64,000 nucleotides of DNA from Pseudomonas antarctica (GCF_001647715.1 NZ_CP015600.1:6200001-6264000), one strand, 5' to 3'; positions 39,256 through 50,197 are shown, numbered from the stretch's first letter. Translations and numbers: made by a program. The notes: generated from the sequence alone by a model not told the origin.

Positions 39256-40176
39256 TCAATCCAGACGTTCAACCCGGGGCAACTCCATGGCGTTCACTTC
39301 ACCTTGCAGAAACTCCGCCAAACGGCGCAAGCGCTCACCACCGGGACGGGTTTTCGGCCACACCAGGTAGTAATTTTCCCCACTGGCAACGGCGGTCGGC
39401 CACGGCAGGCTCAATCGCCCTTGGGCGACGTCTTCAGCCACCATCAGCAGATCGCCCATCGACACCCCGTACCCTCGCGCCGCTGCAATCATGCCCAGTT
39501 CGAGGGTGTCGAACACTTGCCCACCCTTGAGCGACACCTGCGACGACAGCCCCATGCGCTCCAGCCAGTTGCGCCAGTCGCGGCGGTCGGGCGTAGGGTG
39601 CAGCAGCTCAGCGGACGCCAAGCGATTAACATCCCAAGGCCCATCGGCCAGCAGGTTGGGGGCGCCCACCGGGATCAGCAGTTCAGGGAACAGGTAACAG
39701 GCCTCCCAGTCTGCCGGGAAATGCCCGTAGCTCAACAGGACCGCGCAATCGAAAGGCTCCTGGTTGAAGTCCACTTCATCCACGCTCATCCACGCACTCG
39801 TGAGTTGCACTTCGTTGCCGGGCTGCAACGCACGAAAGCGGCTGAGCCGCGCCAGCAGCCAGCGCATGGTCAAGGTGGACGGCGCTTTCATGCGCAGGAT
39901 GTCGTCTTCGGCATTCAGGGTATGGCAGGCCCGCTCCAGCGCAGCGAAGCCCTCACGTACTCCGGGCAGCAGCAGGCGCGCCGCTTCGGTGAGTTGCAGG
40001 TTTCGGCCGCTGCGCTGGAACAGGCGGCAGGCGAAATGCTCTTCGAGCGTGCGGATATGTCGGCTGACGGCACTTTGCGTGATCGACAGCTCCTGCGCCG
40101 CACGGGTGAACGAGTTATGCCGGGACGCGGCTTCAAAGGCCCGCAGGGCATAAAGCGGAGGAAGGCGACGAGACAT
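39256..40176 (-). CDS. LysR family transcriptional regulator
   Basis: A 306-residue GcvA-like LysR protein (M-S-R-R-L-P-P-L-Y-A-L-R-A-F-E-A-A-S-R-H-N-S-F-T-R-A-A-Q-E-L-S-I-T-Q-S-A-V-S-R-H-I). The start at 40176 is chosen by family N-termini. It is divergent from the MATE efflux gene 158 bases away and may regulate it, although GcvA-like regulators often act elsewhere. Confidence 0.88.
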   Translation of the reverse strand: MSRRLPPLYALRAFEAASRHNSFTRAAQELSITQSAVSRHIRTLEEHFACRLFQRSGRNLQLTEAARLLLPGVREGFAALERACHTLNAEDDILRMKAPSTLTMRWLLARLSRFRALQPGNEVQLTSAWMSVDEVDFNQEPFDCAVLLSYGHFPADWEACYLFPELLIPVGAPNLLADGPWDVNRLASAELLHPTPDRRDWRNWLERMGLSSQVSLKGGQVFDTLELGMIAAARGYGVSMGDLLMVAEDVAQGRLSLPWPTAVASGENYYLVWPKTRPGGERLRRLAEFLQGEVNAMELPRVERLD

Positions 40177-40334
40177 TGGGAAAGCTCCGACAGCGCAATA
40201 TCGAAACCCTACCAGAATCACTCAAGCATGAGTTTTAATCATGCAAACGATCGCATTTATCGTTTTGTGCAATGCGCTCAAAGCGCCGAGAATCAACCCT
40301 TCCTCAACCCTCCGACTTTTTGAGCGTGATGATC

Positions 40335-41732
40335 ATGCAGCATCCGGTACGTACCGAACTCTGGGCCATTCTGCGGCTGTCGGGGCCGTTGATTGCCTCA
40401 CAGTTGGCACACATGCTGATGGTGCTGACCGACACCCTGATGATGGCCCGCCTTAGCCCCGAAGCCTTGGCCGGTGGTGGCCTCGGCGCCGCGAGCTATT
40501 CGTTCGTGGCGATTTTTTGCATCGGCGTTATCGCCGCCGTGGGCACCCTTGTCGCTATTCGTCATGGTGCGGGCGACATCGAAGGCGCTACTCGCCTGAC
40601 CCAGGCCGGGCTATGGCTGGCCTGGCTGATGGCCTTGGTAGCTGGCTTACTCCTGTGGAACCTCAAGCCCGTATTGTTGATGTTTGGCCAGACCGAAACC
40701 AACGTGCACGCGGCGGGGCAATTCCTGACCATCCTGCCGTTCGCCCTGCCCGGCTATCTGAGCTTCATGGCCTTGCGTGGTTTCACCAGCGCCATCGGCA
40801 AGGCCACCCCGGTGATGGTGATCAGCCTGTGCGGCACGGTGCTTAACTACTTCCTCAACCACGCGCTGATAGAAGGCATGTTCGGCCTGCCCAAATTGGG
40901 CTTGATGGGCATCGGTTTGGTCACGGCCATCGTTGCCAACAGCATGGCCCTGGCGCTGATGTGGTACATCCGCAGCAATCGGACGTACGCGGCCTACCCG
41001 CTCGGCACCGGCCTGCTGCGCCTCAACACCCAGTATTTGCGCGAGCTGTGGCGCCTGGGATTGCCGATTGGCGGCACCTATGCGGTGGAAGTCGGGCTGT
41101 TTGCTTTCGCGGCGTTGTGCATGGGCACCATGGGCAGTACGCAATTGGCGGCGCATCAGATTGCCCTGCAAATTGTCTCGGTAGCGTTCATGGTGCCGGC
41201 GGGCATGTCGTACGCGATCACCATGCGTATCGGCCAGCATTACGGCGCCGGGCAGTTGCTGAATGCGCGCATGGCCGGGAGGGTCGGCATCGGATTTGGC
41301 GCGGCGGTGATGTTGGGATTTGCGGCAGTGCTGTGGCTGTTTTCCGATCCGCTTATCGGGCTATTCCTCGACCATAACGACCCGGCCTTCCACGACGTGA
41401 TCATCCTCGCTGTCAGCCTGCTGGCCGTAGCGGCCTGGTTCGAATTGTTCGACGGCGTGCAGACCATCGCCATGGGCTGCATCCGTGGGCTGAAAGACGC
41501 CAAGACCACCTTCCTGGTGGGCTTGGGCTGCTATTGGCTGATCGGCGCTCCATCGGCATGGCTGATGGCGTTCACCCTGGGCTGGGGGCCGACTGGCGTG
41601 TGGTGGGGCCTGGCACTGGGCCTTGCCTGCGCGGCCATCAGCCTGACTTGGGCGTTTGAGGCGAAGATGGAGAGGATGATTCGTCGGGAGCCGCAAATAG
41701 ATACGCAATTCCAGGCTATGCAACCCGACTAG
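40335..41732 (+). CDS. MATE family multidrug efflux protein (NorM/PmpM type)
   Basis: A 465-residue transporter with twelve helices. The first has the pattern L-R-L-S-G-P-L-I-A-S-Q-L-A-H-M-L-M-V-L-T-D-T-L-M-M-A-R-L typical of NorM/PmpM, and G-G-G-L-G-A-A-S-Y-S-F follows. It exports cationic drugs against H+ or Na+. An ATG at 40329 is an equally possible start; the ribosome binding site is weak for both. Confidence 0.9.
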   Translation: MQHPVRTELWAILRLSGPLIASQLAHMLMVLTDTLMMARLSPEALAGGGLGAASYSFVAIFCIGVIAAVGTLVAIRHGAGDIEGATRLTQAGLWLAWLMALVAGLLLWNLKPVLLMFGQTETNVHAAGQFLTILPFALPGYLSFMALRGFTSAIGKATPVMVISLCGTVLNYFLNHALIEGMFGLPKLGLMGIGLVTAIVANSMALALMWYIRSNRTYAAYPLGTGLLRLNTQYLRELWRLGLPIGGTYAVEVGLFAFAALCMGTMGSTQLAAHQIALQIVSVAFMVPAGMSYAITMRIGQHYGAGQLLNARMAGRVGIGFGAAVMLGFAAVLWLFSDPLIGLFLDHNDPAFHDVIILAVSLLAVAAWFELFDGVQTIAMGCIRGLKDAKTTFLVGLGCYWLIGAPSAWLMAFTLGWGPTGVWWGLALGLACAAISLTWAFEAKMERMIRREPQIDTQFQAMQPD

Positions 41733-41750
41733 AGGATGTGCTCGGTCAAT

Positions 41751-41834
41751 GTGGGAGCAGGCTTGCCTGCGATACAGGCACCTCGGTGTGTCAGGCATAA
41801 CCAAGTGATGCCACCGCAGGCAAGCCAGCCCCCA
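41751..41834. repeat. REPIN, second subfamily
   Basis: Forward arm GTGGGAGCAGGCTTGCCTGC with a degraded inverted partner (GCAGGCAAGCCAGCCCCCAG) between the MATE gene and the GGDEF-EAL gene. Confidence 0.82.
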
Positions 41835-41864
41835 GATTTGATTGGGTTTACAACACTCGAATAC

Positions 41865-43529
41865 TCAGCCCAAAAGCGCCTGCTCACCCTTGCCGAACGT
41901 CAGGTATTCCACCAACTCCGGCAACGGTAAAGGCTTGCTGATCAAGTAACCCTGGGCCTGGTCGCAGCCGAACAACCTCAACAGCGCAAGCTGCTCGGGC
42001 GTTTCCACGCCTTCGGCCACCACTTCCAGGTTGAGGTTGTGGGCCAGGTTGATCATGGCGTGCACCAGCTTGCGGTTTTCTTCACGCTCTTCCATACCGC
42101 CGACAAAGCTTTTGTCGATCTTCAACAAGGCAATCGGCAGGCTGTTGAGGTGCACGAACGACGAAAAACCGGTGCCGAAGTCATCCAGGGAAAACCTCAC
42201 GCCTAGGCGGCCGAGGGCATCCATGGTCTGCTTGACCAGATCACTGCGGCGCATCACGGCGGTTTCGGTGAGCTCAAACTCCAGCCACTGCGCTTCCACA
42301 CCACGCTCGGCAATGAGCCGGCTGAGGGTCGAGAGCAATTGGCTGTCCTGGAATTGACGAAACGAAAGGTTGACCGCCATGTGCAGCGGCGGCAGGCCGC
42401 GCTCGCGCAGGTCTTGCATGTCGCGCAGGGCTCGGGAGATGACCCAGTAACCCAGCGGTACGATCAGACCGCTCTGTTCAGCCAAGGGGACAAATTCGCT
42501 GGGCGGCAACAGGCCTCGTTCGCCGTGGCGCCAGCGCACCAGCGCTTCAAGGCCGACGATGTGCCCGTCGTCCAGGTCCAGGCGCGGCTGGTAGTGCAGT
42601 TCCAGTTCGTCACGGCGCAGCGCGCGGCGCAGTTCACTTTCCAGGTCAGCCAGGCTGCGTGCATTGCGGTTGATGCGTTCGTTGAAGATATGAAAGGTGC
42701 AGCCTTGAGTGCTTTTGGCTTGCTGCATGGCGATGTGCGCGTGCCACATCAACGGGTCGGCACCGGCGCGGGCGCGGGCATGTGCCACACCCAGGCTGCA
42801 ACCGATCAACAGGCTTTCGCCGTCTACCCAGTAGGGCTCGGCCATGGCTTCGGTAATGCGTTCGGCCATCCATTCGGCGCGCTGAGGCGCGCGGCGAGTA
42901 TCAATCAGCAGGGCAAATTCGTCGCTGCCCAGCCGCGCCAGTTGGTCACCGGCTTCGAGTTGGCTCTTGAGCCGCGAGACCACCTGCAGGATCAACCGAT
43001 CGCCCGCCTGATGGCCCAAGGCGTCGTTGGCGTGACGGAAGTTGTCGAGGTCGAGGTGGCCAAGGGCCAAACCGCGGCCTTCGTTCTCAACCAATCGCGC
43101 CGCCAGCAAGGTCTGGAAACCCTGTCGATTGGCGATGCCGGTCAGCGGGTCCTGCTCGGCCAGGCGCTGCAAGGTGTTTTCCAGCACGCCCCGCTCACGC
43201 ACGTGGCGCAAGCACCGGCGCAATGTATCGGAATCCAGGACACTCCGGATCAGCCAATCGCTGACACCCAGCGGCGCAACCAGCGGCTCCTGCTCCAGCA
43301 ACAACACGCACGGCAAGTTGCAGCGCCCGGCACCGGGTTGCAAGTGGGGCGTGGTCAACAGCACGGCGGTGTGGTCGTCATCGAATAGACGACTCACCGA
43401 GTCCCAGTTGGGCGCACTGATCAGCACAGCCCCTTCGCCCATCGGCGCCAGGCACTCGCGCAACAACGCTGCCCACGCTGGCTCATCGGCCAGTAGCAGC
43501 AAACGCAAGGGTTCGACAGGCGTAGACAA
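41865..43529 (-). CDS. GGDEF-EAL domain cyclic di-GMP phosphodiesterase (PA5295/ProE-like)
   Basis: A 554-residue soluble protein. Residues 1-110 look like a degenerate receiver without a clear phospho-acceptor. A GGDEF domain follows in which the signature is G-S-D-E-F, not G-G-D-E-F. The C-terminal EAL domain keeps all the hallmark motifs: E-A-L-V-R-W, N-L-S, E-L-T-E-T, D-D-F-G-T-G-F-S-S, K-I-D-K and E-G-V-E-T. Net phosphodiesterase activity is therefore likely. It sits next to rep as PA5295 does in P. aeruginosa, whose product ProE is a phosphodiesterase. Confidence 0.88.
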   Translation of the reverse strand: MSTPVEPLRLLLLADEPAWAALLRECLAPMGEGAVLISAPNWDSVSRLFDDDHTAVLLTTPHLQPGAGRCNLPCVLLLEQEPLVAPLGVSDWLIRSVLDSDTLRRCLRHVRERGVLENTLQRLAEQDPLTGIANRQGFQTLLAARLVENEGRGLALGHLDLDNFRHANDALGHQAGDRLILQVVSRLKSQLEAGDQLARLGSDEFALLIDTRRAPQRAEWMAERITEAMAEPYWVDGESLLIGCSLGVAHARARAGADPLMWHAHIAMQQAKSTQGCTFHIFNERINRNARSLADLESELRRALRRDELELHYQPRLDLDDGHIVGLEALVRWRHGERGLLPPSEFVPLAEQSGLIVPLGYWVISRALRDMQDLRERGLPPLHMAVNLSFRQFQDSQLLSTLSRLIAERGVEAQWLEFELTETAVMRRSDLVKQTMDALGRLGVRFSLDDFGTGFSSFVHLNSLPIALLKIDKSFVGGMEEREENRKLVHAMINLAHNLNLEVVAEGVETPEQLALLRLFGCDQAQGYLISKPLPLPELVEYLTFGKGEQALLG

Positions 43530-43796
43530 GCTAGCTCCCTAGACTCTGCAAAAGTGTGGTGGCGGCGGGCATTATGACGCGCTGCCTGATAATCACCAAT
43601 GATAGGGGTTATCAAATGCGCCGGCTGTAAGGTTTAGCCGCAACCTTAGCCGTAAAAGCCTCCACATCCTGCGGCAAAGTATCAAAACCGGCAAATTTAG
43701 ATCGAGTGGTACGTCACACTGTCGTTCTGTCAGAGCAGAATCCTGCGAGCCTGTTAAAATGCCCGCCCTTTTGAACAACGACTCCCTGAATTCTGT

Positions 43797-45806
43797 ATGT
43801 CCCGACTCAATCCCCGGCAGCAAGAAGCCGTGAACTACGTCGGCGGCCCTCTATTGGTGCTCGCCGGTGCCGGTTCCGGCAAGACCAGCGTGATCACCCG
43901 CAAGATCGCGCACCTGATCCAGAACTGCGGCATCCGTGCCCAGTACATCGTCGCCATGACCTTTACCAACAAGGCGGCGCGCGAAATGAAGGAGCGTGTC
44001 GGCACGCTGCTCAAGGGCGGCGAAGGCCGCGGCCTCACGGTGTGTACCTTCCACAACCTGGGGCTGAACATCATCCGCAAGGAGCATGCGCGGCTGGGCT
44101 ACAAGCCAGGTTTCTCGATCTTCGACGAAACCGATGTGAAGTCGCTGATGACCGACATCATGCAAAAGGAATATGCAGGCGACGACGGCGTGGATGAGAT
44201 CAAGAACATGATCGGCGCCTGGAAAAACGACCTGATCCTGCCGCCCCAGGCCCTGGAAAACGCGCGCAACCCCAAGGAACAGACCGCCGCCATCGTCTAC
44301 ACCCACTACCAGCGCACGCTCAAGGCGTTCAACGCGGTGGACTTTGACGACCTGATCCTGCTGCCGGTAAAGCTGTTCGAGGAACACGCCGACATCCTCG
44401 AAAAATGGCAGAACAAAGTCCGCTACCTGCTGGTGGACGAATACCAGGACACCAACGCCAGCCAGTACCTGCTGGTGAAAATGCTGATCGGCAAGCGCAA
44501 CCAATTCACCGTGGTAGGCGACGATGACCAGTCGATCTACGCCTGGCGCGGCGCGCGGCCGGAAAACCTGATGTTGCTCAAGGACGACTACCCGTCCCTG
44601 AAAGTGGTGATGCTGGAGCAGAACTATCGCTCCACCAGCCGCATCCTGCGTTGCGCCAACGTACTCATCTCCAACAACCCCCACGAGTTTGAAAAGCAGC
44701 TGTGGAGCGAGATGGGCCATGGCGACGAGATTCGCGTAATCCGTTGCCGCAACGAAGACGCCGAAGCCGAGCGCGTAGCGGTCGAATTGCTGACACTGCA
44801 CCTGCGTACCGATCGGCCCTACAGCGACTTTGCGATCCTGTATCGCGGCAACTACCAGGCCAAGCTGATCGAGTTGAAGCTGCAGCACCACCAGATTCCC
44901 TATCGGCTTTCTGGTGGCAACAGCTTTTTCGGACGCCAGGAAGTAAAAGACCTGATGGCCTACTTCCGCTTGATCGTGAACCCGGATGACGACAACGCCT
45001 TCCTGCGGGTGATCAACGTGCCGCGCCGTGAAATCGGCTCCACCACCCTGGAAAAGCTCGGCAACTACGCCACCGAACGCAAGATCTCGATGTACGCCGC
45101 CACCGACGAAATCGGCCTGGGCGAGCACCTGGATACGCGCTTCACCGATCGCCTTTCACGCTTCAAGCGCTTCATGGACAAGGTGCGCGAACAGTGCGCC
45201 GGCGAAGACCCGATCAGTGCCTTGCGCAGCATGGTCATGGACATCGACTATGAAAATTGGCTGCGCACCAACAGTTCCAGCGACAAGGCTGCGGATTACC
45301 GCATGGGCAACGTCTGGTTCCTGATCGAAGCGCTGAAGAACACCCTGGAAAAAGACGAAGACGGCGAGATGACCGTCGAAGACGCCATCGGCAAACTGGT
45401 GTTGCGCGACATGCTCGAACGCCAGCAAGAAGAGGAAGACGGTGCCGAAGGCGTGCAGATGATGACCTTGCATGCGTCCAAGGGCCTGGAATTCCCCTAC
45501 GTGTTCATCATGGGCATGGAAGAGGAAATCCTCCCGCACCGCTCCAGTATCGAAGCCGACACTATCGAAGAAGAACGGCGCCTGGCCTACGTGGGCATTA
45601 CCCGCGCGCGTCAGACCCTGGCCTTCACGTTTGCCGCCAAGCGCAAGCAGTACGGCGAAATCATCGATTGTGCCCCCAGCCGGTTCCTCGACGAGCTACC
45701 GCCGGATGACCTGGCCTGGGAAGGCAATGACGACACCCCAACCGAAGTGAAGGCCGTTCGCGGCAACACCGCCTTGGCGGATATACGCGCGATGTTAAAG
45801 CGCTAA
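43797..45806 (+). CDS. rep: ATP-dependent DNA helicase Rep
   Basis: A 669-residue UvrD/Rep superfamily 1A helicase: N-R-Q-Q-x-A-V motif Q-like start (L-N-P-R-Q-Q-E-A-V), Walker A A-G-A-G-S-G-K-T, motif II V-D-E-Y-Q-D-T-N, motif III G-D-D-D-Q-S-I-Y-A-W-R-G, and the C-terminal T-L-H-A-S-K-G-L-E-F. It removes roadblocks at replication forks. It is followed by xpt after 58 bases. Confidence 0.95.
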   Translation: MSRLNPRQQEAVNYVGGPLLVLAGAGSGKTSVITRKIAHLIQNCGIRAQYIVAMTFTNKAAREMKERVGTLLKGGEGRGLTVCTFHNLGLNIIRKEHARLGYKPGFSIFDETDVKSLMTDIMQKEYAGDDGVDEIKNMIGAWKNDLILPPQALENARNPKEQTAAIVYTHYQRTLKAFNAVDFDDLILLPVKLFEEHADILEKWQNKVRYLLVDEYQDTNASQYLLVKMLIGKRNQFTVVGDDDQSIYAWRGARPENLMLLKDDYPSLKVVMLEQNYRSTSRILRCANVLISNNPHEFEKQLWSEMGHGDEIRVIRCRNEDAEAERVAVELLTLHLRTDRPYSDFAILYRGNYQAKLIELKLQHHQIPYRLSGGNSFFGRQEVKDLMAYFRLIVNPDDDNAFLRVINVPRREIGSTTLEKLGNYATERKISMYAATDEIGLGEHLDTRFTDRLSRFKRFMDKVREQCAGEDPISALRSMVMDIDYENWLRTNSSSDKAADYRMGNVWFLIEALKNTLEKDEDGEMTVEDAIGKLVLRDMLERQQEEEDGAEGVQMMTLHASKGLEFPYVFIMGMEEEILPHRSSIEADTIEEERRLAYVGITRARQTLAFTFAAKRKQYGEIIDCAPSRFLDELPPDDLAWEGNDDTPTEVKAVRGNTALADIRAMLKR

Positions 45807-45852
45807 AATCGACTACTTTTTAATCTACTTTCGGCGCACACCGCGCCATTAG

Positions 45853-46437
<585 letters not shown>

Positions 46438-46462
46438 TCGCTGCCTGAACGCGGTTAAACAT

Positions 46463-46550
46463 GTGGGAGCGGGCTTGCTCGCGAATGCGGTGTGACAGTC
46501 AATGTATAAGTCGACTGATACACCGCTTTCGCGAGCAAGCCCGCTCCCAC
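46463..46550. repeat. REPIN
   Basis: Two perfect inverted arms (GTGGGAGCGGGCTTGCTCGC and complement) separated by about 45 bases, between convergent xpt and the acetyl-CoA hydrolase gene. Confidence 0.92.
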
Positions 46551-46571
46551 ATTGGGTTTTGCGTTGGGCTG

Positions 46572-48494
46572 TCAGTGCGCGGTGGCCTGTAGGCCGGCGA
46601 GCAATAAACGCTGATAGAGGTCCTCTTTCAGCCCTACCGGCTTATCCAACTGCATCCGCTCCAGATGCTTGGGAAACGCCTCCGGCTCCGGTGCATCCAG
46701 CGCCGCTTTGCCCAACTCCAGAATCTCCGTCAGCTTGAATTTGCTCTTGAGCCAGTTCAACGCCCGCAACAGATCCTTTTCCTCATCCGTGAAGTCAGTG
46801 CCCAGCGGGTACTCCGGAAACAACCGGCGATGCCGTGCCTGAATGCCCTTGAGGCGCTCCGGTGTATTGTCGGCAAAGCGCGGGGCCAGCTGGAAGTCCT
46901 TGGGTAACTTGCCGGCCTTCTGCGCCTGTTCGATCAAGTCATCCTGAAAGCGCGAGTCGGTAATATTCAGCAGCGCCTCGATCACTTTGGCATCCGTCTG
47001 CCCACGCAAATCGGCAATCCCGTACTCAGTGATGACGATATCGCGCAGGTGTCGAGGAATCGTGCAGTGGCCGTACTCCCAAACAATGTTGGAACTGACC
47101 TCCCCCGCCGACTCGCGCCAGCTGCGCAGGATCAATATCGAACGTGCACCTTCCAACGCATGGCCCTGGGCAACAAAGTTGTACTGCCCGCCGACGCCGC
47201 TGAGTACACGGCCGTCCTCCAACTGGTCCGCTACACCTGCCCCAAGCAACGTCACCATGATTGCGCTGTTGATAAACCGCGCATCCAGGCGCTGCAGGCG
47301 CTTGAGTTCTTCCTGGCCGTAGAGCTCGTTGATGTAACTGATACGGGTCATGTTGAATTCGAGGCGCTTGGCGTGAGTCATTTCCTGCAAGCGCTGGTAA
47401 AAACTGCGCGGCCCGAGGAAGAAGCCGCCATGGATCGAAATGCCGTCAGGTTGGGCTGCGTCATCCAGGGTGCCGGCGTTGGCTTGCTGCTGCGTCGCCA
47501 CATCCGGGTAGACCTTGCGCCGGATAATGCCGGCATCGGCCAGTACCAGCAGGCCGTTGACGAACATTTCGCTGCAGCCATAAAGGCCACGGGCAAAGGG
47601 TGCGACGCCGCCTTCGTGGCTGATCAAGGGCGCCCACTGGTACACATCGAGGTCGGTCAGCAGCAGCCGATAGGCTTCGTTATCGGCCTGGCGCGCCAGC
47701 AAGGCGGCGGTCAGCGCATCACCCATGGAGCCGATACCGATCTGCAAGGTGCCGCCATCGCGCACCAGAGTGCTGGCGTGCAGGCCGATAAAATGGTCCT
47801 GGAAGCCCACAGGCATATTCGGAGTGGAGAACAGCGTAGTGCTGTCCTTTTCGTCGATCAGGTAGTCGAATTCGCCCATGCCCCACTCGGCGTCGCCGGG
47901 CATGTAGGGTAAGTCGCTGTGCACTTGGCCAACGATCAGAATGGTTTCCCCTGCCTCGCGGCGCTTCTCGATCATGGGCAACAGGTCGAGCGTGATATCG
48001 GGGTTGCAGCTCAAACTCAGGCGATCCGGATGCTCGGTGCTGCTGGCCACCAGCTGCGCCACCAGATTCAGGCCGGCAGCGTTGATATCTCGTGCCGCGT
48101 GGCTGTAATTGCTGCTGACATAATCCTGCTGCGCCGATGCACTGTGGAGCAGGCTGCCGGGCTGCATGAAGAACTGCTGCACGCGGATATTGGCCGGCAA
48201 GCTGTCCTTGTGCAGGTCGGCGAGGAAATCCAGCTCGGGGTAATCGCCGAACACCCGCTCGATAAAAGGCTCGAGAAAGCGTTTTTGCAAGCCATCGCCC
48301 ATCGTTGGTCGACCCAGGGCCAGCGCGGTGTAGATGGTCAGCGCCCGCTCCGGCAACTTGGCGACGCGCCGGTACAGCGCATTGACGAACAGATTCGGCT
48401 TGCCCAGGCCCAAGGGCATGCCCATGTGGATATGCGCCGGCAAACGCGCCAGTACGTCGTCAACTGCTTGCTCGATTGAACACAACTGCACCAT
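46572..48494 (-). CDS. Acetyl-CoA hydrolase/transferase family protein
   Basis: A 640-residue CoA-transferase fold enzyme. The start at 48494 (M-V-Q-L-C-S-I-E-Q-A) is preceded by AGGAGG and preferred to a longer frame starting at 48569. Features include the glycine loop G-M-P-L-G-L-G-K-P-N and, in the C-terminal domain, E-Y-G-I-A-D-L-R-G. It resembles acetyl-CoA hydrolase/transferases but is longer than the usual 500 residues, having an extra C-terminal segment. The CoA substrate is unknown. It marks the left border of the AT-rich block. Confidence 0.85.
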   Translation of the reverse strand: MVQLCSIEQAVDDVLARLPAHIHMGMPLGLGKPNLFVNALYRRVAKLPERALTIYTALALGRPTMGDGLQKRFLEPFIERVFGDYPELDFLADLHKDSLPANIRVQQFFMQPGSLLHSASAQQDYVSSNYSHAARDINAAGLNLVAQLVASSTEHPDRLSLSCNPDITLDLLPMIEKRREAGETILIVGQVHSDLPYMPGDAEWGMGEFDYLIDEKDSTTLFSTPNMPVGFQDHFIGLHASTLVRDGGTLQIGIGSMGDALTAALLARQADNEAYRLLLTDLDVYQWAPLISHEGGVAPFARGLYGCSEMFVNGLLVLADAGIIRRKVYPDVATQQQANAGTLDDAAQPDGISIHGGFFLGPRSFYQRLQEMTHAKRLEFNMTRISYINELYGQEELKRLQRLDARFINSAIMVTLLGAGVADQLEDGRVLSGVGGQYNFVAQGHALEGARSILILRSWRESAGEVSSNIVWEYGHCTIPRHLRDIVITEYGIADLRGQTDAKVIEALLNITDSRFQDDLIEQAQKAGKLPKDFQLAPRFADNTPERLKGIQARHRRLFPEYPLGTDFTDEEKDLLRALNWLKSKFKLTEILELGKAALDAPEPEAFPKHLERMQLDKPVGLKEDLYQRLLLAGLQATAH

Positions 48495-48763
48495 CCGACC
48501 CTCCTGACATTCCATGATTAGGGGTTGGACCGAGCTTGCCGGGTCTTTGCTGCAATGAACAGCAATCAATTTGATAAGCCCATCCCTGTGCGCATGAAGA
48601 AACTGCCAAATAAAAGCCTAATTAAAACAGAAACATATCATAAAGGTTTAACCCGAGATCACGACCAAAGAAAAGCCTTACGACTCATTGAATAAAAGCC
48701 CTACGTTCATTTAGGACAAGATCAAAACACAAATTATATCCACGCACTAATATCGATTTCAGT

Positions 48764-50155
48764 ATGAAACCATCTTCAAAAGGCTATACACCTAACGAAT
48801 ACAAATACCCAAGGAAGCGCAATGAAAAACATAACCATATAATAATTATCGGTTTCGGAAGCGTCGCACAAGGCCTGCTCCCACTATTATCAAGGCATTA
48901 CAATGGAGTGAACGTGACAATTTTTGAGAAACACCTAAACGAGAGCCTTATCGAAATTACCACCGAATTTTCAGCCACCCTGGAAGAAAAAGTCATAACC
49001 GCTGAAAACTTCAAACCTATACTCTCACCGTACTTAAACGGAAATACTTTTTTAGTGAACCTCGCAGTATCTGTCTCAAGCCTGGAGCTTTTAGAGCTGG
49101 CTCAAAAGTATGACTCACTTTATCTAGACACCTGTATAGAGCCGTGGGCCTACAAAGACGAAAAATACCAGACGCTAACCACAAACTATCAGCTTCGCGA
49201 GGTAATGAAAACGTATCAACAGAAAACGACTGGCCCAACCGCTGTTGTCGCCCATGGCGCAAATCCTGGCTTCATCTCAATTTTATTAAAGAAAGCTTTA
49301 GTAGAAATGGCCGCAGCAAACAACATAGTAGCAGAACCGAAAAACCAGATTGAATGGGCAGCGCTTGCCAACATCCTTGAAATACAAGTTATACAAATCT
49401 CCGAGCATGACTCGCAAGTCAGTGCATCAGCCCGCGCCCCCCTAAACTTCGTCTCCACATGGTCTGTGGACGGTCTTATTACCGAATGCCTGCAAGCAGC
49501 AGAATTGGGCTGGGGCACACACGAAACAGAAATTCCTTACGGCGCAAGAAAAAATGGATATGCACTAGAAATGCTAGAGCAAGGGTGTAACGTTAGAGTT
49601 AAAAGCTGGTCACCTAACTATTTGGAATTTTCTGCCTATTTACTAACCCACAACGAAGCACTGTCAATTGCTGAATATTTGACTTTAGGCGACCCCGAGA
49701 ATCCTACCTACCGCCCAACTGTTTACTATGCGTATGAACCTTGTGATCAGACACTCGATTCAATGCAACTTTTGGGTCAGAGTGAGCAATCAGAAAAAAT
49801 CAAAAAAACGATTTTGAAAGACGAAATTATTTCGGGAATAGATGAGCTTGGCGTTTTCCTAATCAGCAAAAAGTTCCGCGCCTTCTGGTTAGGGTCAAAT
49901 CTATCAATTGGTAAAGCCAGGAAAATGGCCAACTACAACAGTGCGACAAGCTTACAAGTTGCCTCCAGCATAATTGGCGGCATGAAATGGGCAGAATACT
50001 TTCCAAACGCTGGCGTCATAGAATCCGAAAACTTGGATTGGCGTTACGTATACGATATCACTGTTAACTATTGGGAACCCATCGTCAGTCAACAGACAGA
50101 CTGGAAACCATCGGATGTCGACCACACGCTGTCTTTCAGTAACTTTTTAGTATGA
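48764..50155 (+). CDS. Homospermidine synthase-type enzyme (saccharopine dehydrogenase-like)
   Basis: A 463-residue protein. The NAD-binding Rossmann start is I-I-I-I-G-F-G-S-V-A-Q-G at 26-37. The body carries the conserved blocks of bacterial homospermidine synthase: D-T-C-I-E-P-W (E126), H-G-A-N-P-G (N167), E214, S-T-W-S-V-D-G with W233 and E241, A-E-L-G-W-G-T-H-E, and I-D-E-L-G-V (D360). These match, as I recall, the NAD/putrescine-site residues mapped in the Blastochloris viridis enzyme, which joins two putrescines, or spermidine plus putrescine, to homospermidine. The ATG has no clear Shine-Dalgarno sequence, but no other in-frame start fits. It is first of four tightly spaced genes. Confidence 0.85.
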   Translation: MKPSSKGYTPNEYKYPRKRNEKHNHIIIIGFGSVAQGLLPLLSRHYNGVNVTIFEKHLNESLIEITTEFSATLEEKVITAENFKPILSPYLNGNTFLVNLAVSVSSLELLELAQKYDSLYLDTCIEPWAYKDEKYQTLTTNYQLREVMKTYQQKTTGPTAVVAHGANPGFISILLKKALVEMAAANNIVAEPKNQIEWAALANILEIQVIQISEHDSQVSASARAPLNFVSTWSVDGLITECLQAAELGWGTHETEIPYGARKNGYALEMLEQGCNVRVKSWSPNYLEFSAYLLTHNEALSIAEYLTLGDPENPTYRPTVYYAYEPCDQTLDSMQLLGQSEQSEKIKKTILKDEIISGIDELGVFLISKKFRAFWLGSNLSIGKARKMANYNSATSLQVASSIIGGMKWAEYFPNAGVIESENLDWRYVYDITVNYWEPIVSQQTDWKPSDVDHTLSFSNFLV

Positions 50156-50197
50156 AGCCGTCTACCTGAAAAATAACTTTACCAAAAGGCCGCTATC

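Noticed and set aside
48495..48763. Promoter and ribosome binding site for the homospermidine synthase-type gene
   Set aside because: The AT-rich region offers many -10-like hexamers but no pair with convincing spacing, and no purine-rich RBS precedes the ATG; left unassigned.
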